Assembly: GCA_000437855.1 (NCBI GenBank)
Contig: FR902188.1
Coordinates: forward strand, 1-22,676
Reading direction: 5' to 3'
Length of the DNA: 22,676 nucleotides
Source of the DNA: Clostridium sp. CAG:567
GTDB taxonomy: Bacteria > Bacillota > Clostridia > TANB77 > CAG-508
Position 1 is the first letter of the stretch; each line of letters begins with the position of its first letter. Shown piece by piece: positions 1 to 7,966 of this stretch. The notes beneath the pieces were generated by a model. That model was not told the origin of the DNA and did not search any database. It saw nothing but the letters and a program-made list of their open reading frames with translations. A program made the translations under genes and the position numbers.

Positions 1-90
1 ATAATTTAATAAAATAATTTAATAAATTTTTTTATAAATATTATATAATTTTAGATTACAAATCCATAATATAATTTTGCAATTATAACA

Positions 91-482
91 CGCTAAAATC
101 GATTTTAAGACATTTTTATATTTAATCAAACAAGTTATATGTTTATGATTAGATATGCTAATTTATAAATCTAGTGTTTATTATATAATTTTTAGTAGAA
201 ATGCTGATTTTTAGTCATTTATTAAAAATGCTCGAAAAAGGCTAAAAAAGCGACGCTCTAAAATCGATTTTAAGGCGTTTTTATTTTTTAGACATATAAC
301 TTGTTGTCTGAAAAATAGCTTAATATTTAAAATATAACCAATAATCAAATATTTATAAAAAAATTATATAATTCAGATAAAAATATATTAATATAAATTA
401 TTAATATATAATAATAAAATATTTGAAATAAAATTTATATGAATAAAAATTTAAAAAGGCTTAGAATCGATTTTAGAAGGTT
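91..482. repeat. Three copies of an ATCGAT-centred palindrome
   Basis: Copies lie at 91-120, 251-284 and 459-482. The first two share CTAAAATCGATTTTAAG, and each is followed by a T-rich run. The third is a weaker form, TTAGAATCGATTTTAGAA. In the second copy CGC and GCG extend the stem and the run TTTTTATTTTTTA follows, so on the + strand it looks like an intrinsic terminator. A 13-bp sequence (ACAAGTTATATGT) at 130-142 recurs inverted at 292-304. Confidence 0.5.
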
Positions 483-636
483 AAAAATAAGTGAGTAATA
501 AACAAAATTATAAATATAATAATTAGATTGAATATAAAGTAATAAACTATAGACATATATACTATATAAGCTCAATAATAGCTAAAAGTAGCAGTAGAGG
601 AACTATACAGCATATATAAACAAATTCCTCTCCACT

Positions 637-718
637 CAATTGCACAAAACTTTGATTTTGCGCAATTGCATATTTATATTTTAAGGCATCCTCTCTATAT
701 GCCCTAAAATATAAATAT
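637..718 (-). terminator. Two adjacent hairpins downstream of rho
   Basis: Hairpin one (637-668) pairs CAATTGCACAAAA with TTTTGCGCAATTG. Hairpin two (670-718) has 20-bp arms with one mismatch. Both lie just past the rho stop codon on the transcribed strand. Neither has a long T-tract directly after it, so they could be 3'-end structures rather than classical intrinsic terminators. Confidence 0.4.
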
Positions 719-730
719 ACAATAATTACC

Positions 731-2095
731 TTATTTTGAATTTTTTAAAAAATATGACATCTTATCTAAAAACTCATTATTATTTTTTGTTGCAACCATT
801 TGTGTAATTAATTCTTCAGTAACATCTGCAACTGACATTGTTGACATAGCCTTTCTTAATGCAAATACTGTTTCTAATTCTTTTGGTTCTAATAATAATT
901 CTTCTCTTCTAGTTCCAGATTTATTTATATCAATTGCTGGGAAAATTCTCTTTTCTGATAATTTTCTGTCTAAGTGAACTTCCATATTACCAGTACCTTT
1001 AAATTCTTCAAATATAACATCATCCATTCTGCTTCCTGTTTCTATTAATGCAGTAGCTAAAATTGTTAAGCTTCCCCCATTTTCTATATTTCTGGCTGCA
1101 CCGAAGAATTTTTTAGGTTTATGTAATGCACTTGGATCTAAACCACCAGATAATGTTCTTCCTGAAGATGGTATAGATAAGTTATATGCTCTTGCTAAAC
1201 GTGTAATACTATCTAATAATATAACTACATCCTTCTTTTGCTCTGTTAATCTCTTAGCCCTTTCTAGTACCATTTCTGCTACTTTTACATGGTGCTCAGG
1301 CAATTCATCAAAAGTAGAATATATAACATCTCCTTTGATGCTACGTTTCATATCTGTAACTTCTTCTGGACGTTCGTCTATTAAAAGTACTATTAATTCT
1401 ATTTCTGGATTATTTGTTGTAATACTATTTGCAATCTTTTTTAATAATGTAGTTTTTCCAACTTTTGGTGGAGCAACTATCATCCCTCTCTGGCCTTTTC
1501 CAATTGGTGACATTAAGTCAATGATTCTCATTGCATATTCATTTGGAACTGTTTCAAGTCTGATTCTTTCTTCTGGATAAATAGGTGTTAAATCATCAAA
1601 TTTTTGTCTTCTATATGCCTTTTCTGGTGCTTCTCCATTAACTTCACCAACATATATTAATGCTGGGAATTTTTCACCTTCCTTTGGCAATCTTGCAATA
1701 CCTTTTATTTTGTCTCCTTTGTCTAATCTGAATCTTCTAATTTGTATAGGTGATATATATACATCTTTTGGTGTTGATAAATAATTTTCTCCTCTCAAAA
1801 ATCCATACCCATCTGGTAATACTTCTAATATTCCTTCAACAATTTCATCGTCTGCATTTGTAAGCTTATATGATCCATTTGATGGTTCTGCTATATTACC
1901 AGAAGTTACATCTGTTTCAATATATTCCTCAGCATGAGCATTAGATTCGATTGTTTCATCACAAGCTTGTCCTGAAAGATCATTTTCAGACAATTCTTGT
2001 ATTAGTTCATCTTTTTTTAGCTTTGAACTATTTTTTATTTCTTTTTCCTTTGCAAGTTGACGTAGCTCAACTAATGTATAATTTTCTAAATTCAT
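731..2095 (-). CDS. rho: Transcription termination factor Rho
   Basis: Hexameric RNA-dependent ATPase helicase that ends transcription by translocating along nascent RNA. In order the 454-residue protein has a SAP-like N-terminal Rho domain (about 1-37), a short acidic linker (about 38-80), the cold-shock-type RNA-binding domain (about 84-160; EGILEVLPDGYGFLR), Walker A (APPKVGKTT, about 208-216), Walker B (VVILLD, 290-295) and the Q/R-loop region GRTLSGGLDP. The length is near that of other Rho proteins, and the linker is shorter than the long insertion found in some clostridial Rho proteins. A GGGGGAAA ribosome binding site precedes the ATG. The gene lies 167 bp downstream of divIC on the same strand, with a hairpin between them, so it probably has its own promoter. 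The assignment is firm. Confidence 0.98.
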   Translation of the reverse strand: MNLENYTLVELRQLAKEKEIKNSSKLKKDELIQELSENDLSGQACDETIESNAHAEEYIETDVTSGNIAEPSNGSYKLTNADDEIVEGILEVLPDGYGFLRGENYLSTPKDVYISPIQIRRFRLDKGDKIKGIARLPKEGEKFPALIYVGEVNGEAPEKAYRRQKFDDLTPIYPEERIRLETVPNEYAMRIIDLMSPIGKGQRGMIVAPPKVGKTTLLKKIANSITTNNPEIELIVLLIDERPEEVTDMKRSIKGDVIYSTFDELPEHHVKVAEMVLERAKRLTEQKKDVVILLDSITRLARAYNLSIPSSGRTLSGGLDPSALHKPKKFFGAARNIENGGSLTILATALIETGSRMDDVIFEEFKGTGNMEVHLDRKLSEKRIFPAIDINKSGTRREELLLEPKELETVFALRKAMSTMSVADVTEELITQMVATKNNNEFLDKMSYFLKNSK

Positions 2096-2210
2096 ACACT
2101 TTCCCCCATATTATAAAATTTATATATTAATTCTTACTTAATTATTATTTGGAATTATAAAACTAGAATTTAAAATTTAATTAAGATAACTGAATAAACA
2201 AGTATAATAT

Positions 2211-2242
2211 AACGAGAGAAGAGTGAATCTCTTTTCTCATTA
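2211..2242 (-). terminator. Hairpin between divIC and rho
   Basis: Arms AACGAGAGAAGAG and CTCTTTTCTCATT pair with one mismatch around a short loop, 20 bases past the divIC stop. The tail on the minus strand is only moderately T-rich, so termination may be partial. Confidence 0.45.
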
Positions 2243-2262
2243 TATTTGTGATTTATATAAAA

Positions 2263-2550
2263 TTATTTACTGATATCTATGTATACTTTTTCATTTGGTA
2301 AATACATATCTAATTTTTCTCTTGCCACTTGCTCGATATATTCTTTAGAATTTATATTTGATTTTGTTTCAAGTAATTTTTCTTTTTTCTCTTCTTCAGT
2401 AGCAATTTGCTCTGAATACCTTTCACTGTCTGCTTTATAAGCATTTAATTCCTTTTGTTGAACAAAAAAAGTATAAACAACATAAATTAAAGTTGCAATA
2501 ATTATAATTCTTTTAAAATTTATTTTTTTATTTTTCATCTGTATCTTCAT
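2263..2550 (-). CDS. divIC: Septum formation initiator family protein (DivIC/FtsB-like)
   Basis: Small bitopic division protein; in the family it joins FtsL and DivIB at the septum. The sequence shows a basic cytoplasmic N-terminus, one membrane segment (about 14-31, rich in I/V), a charged coiled coil (about 33-65) and the family C-terminal motif YIEQVAREKLDMYLPNEKVY. Order on this strand is yabP-yabQ-divIC, as in Bacillus subtilis. Start choice is open: the AAGGA at 2551-2555 abuts the ATG at 2550 with no spacing but is 12 nt from the next in-frame ATG at 2538. The inner start would give 91 residues and is somewhat better placed. FtsL is an alternative name, but the C-terminal motif favours DivIC. 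Confidence 0.88.
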   Translation of the reverse strand: MKIQMKNKKINFKRIIIIATLIYVVYTFFVQQKELNAYKADSERYSEQIATEEEKKEKLLETKSNINSKEYIEQVAREKLDMYLPNEKVYIDISK

Positions 2551-2572
2551 TCCTTAATCAATTTCTTGTAAT

Positions 2573-2581
2573 ATTATAACA
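2573..2581 (-). promoter_or_regulatory. Possible extended -10 promoter for divIC
   Basis: In the yabQ-divIC gap the minus strand reads TATGTTATAAT, a perfect TATAAT with an upstream TGn. No good -35 is visible 17 bp upstream. A vegetative promoter here would let divIC be expressed outside sporulation. This is inference from sequence only. Confidence 0.4.
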
Positions 2582-2607
2582 TACCCTAATTATCTTTTCT
2601 ACATTTT

Positions 2608-3093
2608 TCATAAAATTCCTTCTTTTTCCTGCAATTTAATTTTATTTTTTGATTTTTTCTTCATTATATTAGTCGTATTATGAAATATTTTTTTGAAAAA
2701 TGTAGATATTTTTTTGACTAAAAATTTTATAGGTTTAATAATTAAAAAATTAGTTATTTTTATAATTAAATTTACTGGATAAGAAATTATTTTTTTTATA
2801 AATTTTATTATGATAACTGAACATCTCACAATATATTTGCTAAGTGTTAACATATATATTAATACTCCTAATGAAATTCCAACAAATATATAACTTCTAA
2901 TTTCTCCATTATTAAATTTGAATATAGAAAATAATATAACAAAACCTGCTAATATCCAAAACAAAATATCTTGCAAAGTCGTTAGCCAATCAGCTGTTTT
3001 AAAACTTCTACGTAATATTCTAAAAATATCAAATAAAACTCCTATAACTATTCCCGTGGCTGTAAAAGCAATTAAGCAAAATAGTTGCTCCAT
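2608..3093 (-). CDS. yabQ: Spore cortex biosynthesis protein YabQ
   Basis: Membrane protein needed for spore cortex formation in Bacillus; the family localises to the outer forespore membrane. The 161-residue sequence has two to three hydrophobic segments in the first ~90 residues, with the family-like start MEQLFCLIAFTATGIVIG and the FDIFRILRRSFK loop after the first segment. A long, very Lys/Ile-rich C-terminal half follows. It sits between yabP (63-bp gap) and divIC (57-bp gap), the conserved order in endospore formers. GAAGGGA lies upstream of the ATG at slightly long spacing. Confidence 0.88.
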   Translation of the reverse strand: MEQLFCLIAFTATGIVIGVLFDIFRILRRSFKTADWLTTLQDILFWILAGFVILFSIFKFNNGEIRSYIFVGISLGVLIYMLTLSKYIVRCSVIIIKFIKKIISYPVNLIIKITNFLIIKPIKFLVKKISTFFKKIFHNTTNIMKKKSKNKIKLQEKEGIL

Positions 3094-3156
3094 TTTAAAC
3101 TCATTCCCTTCAATTTGAGCTTTACGCTGTGAAAATTCTAATTATTTTGCAATACC

Positions 3157-3459
3157 TTATTTAAAGATTTTTCCTAGAATACCTCCACTCTTCTCCATAC
3201 TATCTTTTTCACTATATGCAAGTTGATATATTGCTCCATCTATTGTTACTTCTGATGTGTCCAAGCTTAATTTATTTATTCTTAAATTTTCTCCTTTTAC
3301 TGTAAGCAAACCTAACTCAGTTTCTAAAATAACTATCTGATCATCAAAACTAAGTACATCTAATACTCCTGTAATATTTAATTTTTCTCTATTCTCTAAA
3401 ACAATATTTTGAATTACATTTGTCATACTTGACATTGATTTTCTTTCTTCTAATGGCAT
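3157..3459 (-). CDS. yabP: Sporulation protein YabP
   Basis: Small sporulation protein of the YabP/YqfC family, required with YabQ for normal cortex or coat assembly in Bacillus. Family hallmarks visible are the N-terminal NRE-K-NITGV segment (ENREKLNITGVLDV), the VLSFDDQIVILETELGLLTVKG strand pair (quoted here in part as FDDQIVILET) and LRINKLSLDTSEVTIDG. I place the start at the ATG at 3459 (100 residues): AAGGAG lies 8 nt upstream, whereas the GTG at 3468, three codons earlier, overlaps the ribosome binding site itself. It lies first in the yabP-yabQ-divIC run, after the terminator of the upstream aspartokinase gene. Confidence 0.88.
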   Translation of the reverse strand: MPLEERKSMSSMTNVIQNIVLENREKLNITGVLDVLSFDDQIVILETELGLLTVKGENLRINKLSLDTSEVTIDGAIYQLAYSEKDSMEKSGGILGKIFK

Positions 3460-3521
3460 ATCCTTCACTCCTTAAAAACAAGTCTATTTATATATATTCA
3501 GGTCTTGTCTCATTTAGAACA

Positions 3522-3550
3522 AAAATAAAGGAAAGTATTTATTACTTTCC
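3522..3550 (-). terminator. Intrinsic terminator of the aspartokinase gene
   Basis: Minus-strand stem GGAAAGTA / TACTTTCC (3543-3550 and 3530-3537), followed by TTTATTTTTG. The stop codon of the aspartokinase lies inside the stem, so the coding end and the terminator overlap. Confidence 0.75.
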
Positions 3551-4264
3551 TACAATTGTTCCTATTTCATCATTAAATGTATTTTTAACTATTATTTTTA
3601 CACCATACTTTTTAGCTAATACTACACACCTATCATGTAAGACTTTAGCGCCATTCTTAGCCATTTTTTCCATATCATCATAAGAAATATAATCTAACTT
3701 TTTAGCGTTTTTATGCTTATATGGATCTTTATCATAAACACCATTTGTATCTGTAAAAATATAGCATTCATCCTGTTCCAAAGCAGCTGCAATCGCAATA
3801 GCTGTCGTGTCTGAGCCATTTCTTCCTAATGTTGTTATTTTGTTATTTTCATTTATTCCTTGAAATCCTGTTATAACCACAACATCATTAGTTTCCAGTT
3901 CACTCCAAATCATTTTAGGGTATATGTCTTGAATTTTAGCCTCTGTGTAATTTGAATCTGTTACTATTCCGGCTTGCCATCCTGTTAATGAAACAGCTTT
4001 ATAGCCTAAGCTATGTAATAATATTGCAAACTTGCTACACGCCATTTGCTCTCCAACAGACATTAGAACATCCAGTTCTCTTTTATTTGGTTCATCTGTC
4101 AATTCTTTTGCTTCCTTTATTAAATTATCTGTTGTTTTACCTTGCGCTGATAAAATAGCAACTACCTTTTCCCCACTCTCTAAAAATGAAATAGTCTTTT
4201 GTGCAGCTAGTTTTAGCTTATTAGTATCAGCAATTGAGCTTCCTCCAAATTTAATTACTTTCAT
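3542..4264 (-). CDS. Aspartokinase-like amino-acid kinase without ACT domains
   Basis: Probable aspartate kinase, which phosphorylates L-aspartate at the first step of lysine, threonine, methionine and diaminopimelate synthesis. The amino-acid kinase fold is complete: KFGGSS near residue 5, the GQ/E-rich SVGEQMACSKFA helix, GRNGSDTTA near 147-155 and FTDTNGVYDKDP near 170-181. It ends about residue 240, where usual aspartokinases (about 400-450 residues) continue into paired ACT domains, so no allosteric domain is present. I prefer the ATG at 4264 (MKVIKFGG); an in-frame GTG at 4273 has AAGGA only 3 nt away. The gene has its own terminator and follows the prfB terminator, so it is probably monocistronic. 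Spore formers need diaminopimelate and dipicolinate, which would suit a dedicated isoform, but that is inference. Confidence 0.8.
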   Translation of the reverse strand: MKVIKFGGSSIADTNKLKLAAQKTISFLESGEKVVAILSAQGKTTDNLIKEAKELTDEPNKRELDVLMSVGEQMACSKFAILLHSLGYKAVSLTGWQAGIVTDSNYTEAKIQDIYPKMIWSELETNDVVVITGFQGINENNKITTLGRNGSDTTAIAIAAALEQDECYIFTDTNGVYDKDPYKHKNAKKLDYISYDDMEKMAKNGAKVLHDRCVVLAKKYGVKIIVKNTFNDEIGTIVGK

Positions 4265-4283
4265 AAGAACCACTAATCCTTAT

Positions 4284-4326
4284 ACAAAAAATACAAGCCA
4301 ATTTAATTTTAAACTTGACTTGTATA
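4284..4326 (-). terminator. Intrinsic terminator of prfB
   Basis: Minus-strand stem ATACAAGTCAA / TTGGCTTGTAT with one G-T pair and a 13-nt loop, followed directly by TTTTTTG, 25 bases past the prfB stop. Confidence 0.8.
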
Positions 4327-4350
4327 TAATATGTTTATCAAATTTTTTTG

Positions 4351-5458
4351 TTACTTTTCCAAATTAAATTTTAAATAACTATCAATAAATCCATTTAAAT
4401 CTCCATCCATTACAGCTTGAACATTTCCGACTTCATAATTAGTTCTATGGTCTTTTACTAAAGTGTATGGGCAAAATACATAAGAACGAATTTGGCTTCC
4501 CCATGCAATATCCATTTGTATACCTTTTAATTCATCAATTGTATCTTTTTGTTCCTTTTCTTTTAAATTTAATAATTTGGATTTTAGCATTTTCATTGCA
4601 GTATCTCTGTTTTGAAATTGTGAACGTTCAGTTTGACATGCTACAATAATTCCTGTTGGAATATGTGTTAGTCTTACTGCAGATGATGTCTTATTTATAT
4701 GTTGACCACCTGCACCAGACGCTCTATAAACATCCATTTTTATATCATCAGGATTAATATCTAATTCAATATCATCTGTTATTTCTGGTAAAACCTCAAC
4801 AGAAGCAAAAGATGTATGTCTTCTTCCACCTGCGTCAAATGGTGAAATTCTAACTAATCTATGTACTCCCATTTCACCTTTTAAGTATCCATAGGCATAA
4901 TCACCATTCACAGAAAATGTAACACTTTTTAACCCTGCTTCATCACCTTCAAGATAGTCAAGTTCTTTTACTTCATAACCATTAGCATTTGCCCATCTTG
5001 TATACATTCTATATAACATTTCAGCCCAATCTTGAGCCTCTGTTCCTCCAGCACCTGGATGAATGGTTAGTATTGCATTATTGTTATCATACTTTCCAGA
5101 TAATAAAGTGGTTATTTCCAATTTTTCTATGTTTTTTTCTAATGTATCTGTAGACTTCAACAACTCTTTCGCTAATTCTTCGTCTTCTTCAACTTGTAAA
5201 AGATCACTCATTTCAAGTAAATTATTGAGTTCATTATTTAATTTTTTAAAGCCTTCTACTTTTGATTTTAAGCTATTAATTTGTTTTAAAACTTTTGAGC
5301 TATTATCTGTATCATTCCAAAAATCGTTTTCAGTTGTTTTACTTTCTAACTCTTTTAACTCTTTTTCTTTGTTTTCTACATCAAAGTGAATCACCTATCT
5401 GTTCTAAACGTTTTTTTAGTTCTTGTAATTTTTTAGAGTTTTCTTCTAAATCTAACAT
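4351..5458 (-). CDS. prfB: Peptide chain release factor 2, with programmed +1 frameshift
   Basis: RF2 recognises UAA and UGA stop codons and triggers peptide release. The true start is the ATG at 5458, with AAGGA 10 nt upstream. Twenty-five codons (MLDLEENSKK...QIGDSL) run to CTT TGA at 5386-5381. A +1 slip on CTT then reads GAT GTA GAA and continues in the main frame to 4351, giving 368 residues. In this numbering the anticodon-like SPF falls at 205-207 and the catalytic GGQ at 250-252, exactly the positions in E. coli RF2. This supports the joined reading over the in-frame GTG at 5394. The gene starts 54 bp after copA stops, on the same strand, so some read-through from the copper operon is possible. 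Confidence 0.96.
5380..5400 (-). promoter_or_regulatory. prfB autoregulatory frameshift site
   Basis: The minus strand reads ATAGGTGATTCACTTTGATG. It has a Shine-Dalgarno-like AGGTGA 4 nt before CTT, then the in-frame TGA. In known prfB genes, slow UGA decoding when RF2 is scarce favours the +1 slip and raises RF2 synthesis. Confidence 0.93.
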
Positions 5459-5512
5459 CTTCTCACATCCTTTTCAAAAATCAAAATCCAGCCAAATATA
5501 TGCTGACATTTA

Positions 5513-7714
5513 CTACTTCCTTCTTAATCTTAATGCATTTAATACTACTGTTAAGCTACTAATTGTCATACTAAACGCTGCTATCATTGGATTTAGTGTG
5601 ATTCCTAATGGTTGTAAAATTCCTGCAGCAATTGGAATCATACATACATTGTAGAAAAACGCCCAAAATAGATTTTGTTTTATATTTCTTACAGTTTTAC
5701 TACTAATATCTAATAAATCATTTATTCTTTCTAAGTTGTCATTTATAATAACTACTTGAGCTGAATCTCTTGCAATATCTGTACCACTTGATACAGAAAC
5801 CCCAATATTAGCAGTTACTAAACTAACACTATCATTTATTCCATCTCCACACATCATTACTAATCCTTTTTCCTTTAGTTTGTTTATAGTTTCAGCCTTT
5901 TCTTTTGGAGTAACATTTGCAACAACATTTGTTATTCCTATTTGATTAGCAATTACGTTTGCTGTTTTTTCATTGTCACCTGTTAGCATTACAACATCAA
6001 TGTTTTTGTTCTTTAGCTCTGTTATTACTTGTGGAACATTCTCTTTTATAACATCACTTACACCTAACAAGGCTACTAGCTTTTTATTTAAGCTTACAAA
6101 TAAAATACTATTTCCATCACTTATTAGTTTTTGCTCATCTTCGCTATTTGCTAGTTCAACATTATTTTCTAACATTAGTTTTTTATTACCAATTAAATAA
6201 TGCTTTTCATCAGCTGTTTTTCCCTCTATTCCAAATCCAGGAATAGCTTTAAAATCTTTTACATCTATCAACCTAATATTATCTTCTTGTGCTTTATTTA
6301 CAATTGCTCTTGCTATTGGATGTTCTGATTTATTTTCTAGACTTGCTATATCTTTTAATAATTCTTTTTCATCTTTATTACTATAGTTATACATCCTAGA
6401 AACTGTTAAAGTTCCTTTTGTCAATGTTCCTGTTTTATCAAAGCAAATAGTCTTTACTTTATGAGCATTTTCTAATGTCTCACTTGATTTTACTAATATA
6501 CCTTTTCTGCTTGCATTTCCAGATGCAATAACAATTGCAAGTGGAGTTGCTAAGCCAAGACTACAAGGGCATGCCACAACTAATATGCTTACAAATATAT
6601 TTATTGCAACAGAAAAATCCTTAGAAATTATTAACCATATACCAAATATAATTATAGCAATTACTAAAACAGTTGGTACAAAATATCCACTTATTTTGTC
6701 TGCTATTTTAGCTATTGGAGCTTTTGTACTTGTTGCTTGTGCTACTAGTTTTACTATTTCTGACACAGTTGATTCTTTTCCTATTTTCTCTGCTCTATAT
6801 TGAATTGTTCCTTCATAATTTATACTTCCTGCAATTACTTTAGAGCCTACTTCTCTTTTTACAGGTACACTCTCCCCTGTTATAAATGATTCGTTTATAT
6901 GTGTAGTTCCTTGAACAACCTCTCCATCAACTGCTATTTTTTCACCTGGTTTGCAAATAACAATATCACCTTTTTTAATTTCATCTAATGTAACTTTTAC
7001 CTCTTGTCCATCTTTCAAAATCGTTGCATTATTAGGAGTTATTGTCATAAGCTGTTTTAGCGCCTCTTTGGTTTTATCTTTATTTTTGTTTTCAATATAT
7101 CTGCCTATCTCAATAAAAAATATAACAATTGCAGCTGATTCATAGTATAAATTTTCTACGTACTGAGTATTTCCTTTTAATATTTGAATTGTACCATATA
7201 TACTATATATGAAACTTGACAATACTCCAATCATTACTAAAGTGTCCATATTAGGTGTTTTGTGTATTAAGTTTTTATATCCACTTTTTAAAATATCTTT
7301 TCCTAAGATTATAACAATTACAGTTAGTACTAATAATGCAATTGCATAATTTACAGGATGATGCATCATATTTAAAAATGGAATAGCTGGTAAACCTACC
7401 ATGTGTGCCATTGATATATATAATATAACTAATGATATTATTGTTATTGCAATTAGTTTATATTTCTCAGTACCTTTTTTCTTACTCTCTTTTTCAAATG
7501 TATCAATTCCTAAACTTGTAAATCCTGCTTTTTCTATAAATTTTTCAACTTGCTCTAATGTTAATTTTTGCTCATCATATTCAATATTTGCATTATTCAT
7601 AACTAAATTTACATTTGCTTGTTTTATTCCATCTTGTTTATTTAAATATTTTTCTAAGCCTGATGAACATGCACTACAAGTCATTCCATCTATTTTTAAT
7701 AATACTTTTTTCAT
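5513..7714 (-). CDS. copA: Copper-translocating P1B-type ATPase CopA
   Basis: Membrane pump that moves Cu(I) across the membrane at the cost of ATP, usually outward. Domains in order over 733 residues: one N-terminal heavy-metal-associated domain with CSAC at 13-16; TM segments; actuator loop TGES (279-282); CPC at 382-384 in the transport helix; phosphorylation site DKTGT (426-430); SEHP (463-466) in the nucleotide domain; GDGIND (623-628). The last helices carry YN (688-689) and MTISS (716-720), the signature of the Cu(I) P1B-1 subgroup. The residues after GDGIND are SVSL rather than the common APAL. AAAGGAG for this gene lies inside the end of the copZ-like gene, whose stop is 3 bp before the ATG, so the two are translationally coupled. 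Confidence 0.95.
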   Translation of the reverse strand: MKKVLLKIDGMTCSACSSGLEKYLNKQDGIKQANVNLVMNNANIEYDEQKLTLEQVEKFIEKAGFTSLGIDTFEKESKKKGTEKYKLIAITIISLVILYISMAHMVGLPAIPFLNMMHHPVNYAIALLVLTVIVIILGKDILKSGYKNLIHKTPNMDTLVMIGVLSSFIYSIYGTIQILKGNTQYVENLYYESAAIVIFFIEIGRYIENKNKDKTKEALKQLMTITPNNATILKDGQEVKVTLDEIKKGDIVICKPGEKIAVDGEVVQGTTHINESFITGESVPVKREVGSKVIAGSINYEGTIQYRAEKIGKESTVSEIVKLVAQATSTKAPIAKIADKISGYFVPTVLVIAIIIFGIWLIISKDFSVAINIFVSILVVACPCSLGLATPLAIVIASGNASRKGILVKSSETLENAHKVKTICFDKTGTLTKGTLTVSRMYNYSNKDEKELLKDIASLENKSEHPIARAIVNKAQEDNIRLIDVKDFKAIPGFGIEGKTADEKHYLIGNKKLMLENNVELANSEDEQKLISDGNSILFVSLNKKLVALLGVSDVIKENVPQVITELKNKNIDVVMLTGDNEKTANVIANQIGITNVVANVTPKEKAETINKLKEKGLVMMCGDGINDSVSLVTANIGVSVSSGTDIARDSAQVVIINDNLERINDLLDISSKTVRNIKQNLFWAFFYNVCMIPIAAGILQPLGITLNPMIAAFSMTISSLTVVLNALRLRRK

Positions 7715-7717
7715 GTA

Positions 7718-7924
7718 TTATTCTCCTTTAAAACCTGCATCTTCTATTTCTTGAAGAATTGTATTTAATTCTACCTCTTCCTCATTATATTTTATATCTG
7801 CCGATTTTTCTTCTAAGCTTACTTTAGCACTTTCTATTCCGTCTACATTATTTAATATTTTTTCTAATCTATTAGAACATCCTGCACAATGCATTCCTTC
7901 TATTTTTAATTTAATTTCTTTCAT
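7718..7924 (-). CDS. copZ: CopZ-like copper chaperone
   Basis: A 68-residue stand-alone heavy-metal-associated domain with the metal site MHCAGC (C13, C16), expected beta-alpha-beta-beta-alpha-beta layout and C-terminal DAGF. In the family it binds Cu(I) in the cytosol and hands it to the N-terminal domain of CopA. The ribosome binding site AGGAGGT is strong. It lies 3 bp upstream of copA and 42 bp downstream of the Lgt-family gene. No copper repressor gene (CsoR or CopY) is seen nearby. Confidence 0.93.
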   Translation of the reverse strand: MKEIKLKIEGMHCAGCSNRLEKILNNVDGIESAKVSLEEKSADIKYNEEEVELNTILQEIEDAGFKGE

Positions 7925-7966
7925 TTTATATACCTCCTAAATTTATTATGCTTTATTTAGTAAAGA

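Larger units (their letters stand above)
1..730. other. Gene-free AT-rich region downstream of rho
   Basis: No convincing coding frame is visible on either strand over 730 bases. The stretch holds three copies of a palindromic motif centred on ATCGAT (near 91-120, 251-284 and 459-482), a 13-bp inverted repeat (130-142 and 292-304) and two hairpins next to the end of rho (637-668 and 670-718). It may be the rho 3' untranslated region followed by decayed sequence. Confidence 0.6.

Noticed and set aside
1335..1580. Plus-strand open frame of 81 codons opposite rho
   Set aside because: It lies wholly within rho on the other strand, has no ribosome binding site and no family features. Similar frames opposite prfB, copA and secA were dismissed for the same reason.
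5381..5394. GTG at 5394 as the prfB start
   Set aside because: There is no ribosome binding site, and the first 25 RF2 residues plus a textbook frameshift site lie directly upstream in the other frame.
5459..5512. Terminator between copA and prfB
   Set aside because: Only a 4-bp stem (CAGC/GCTG) precedes a broken T-run, too weak to call.
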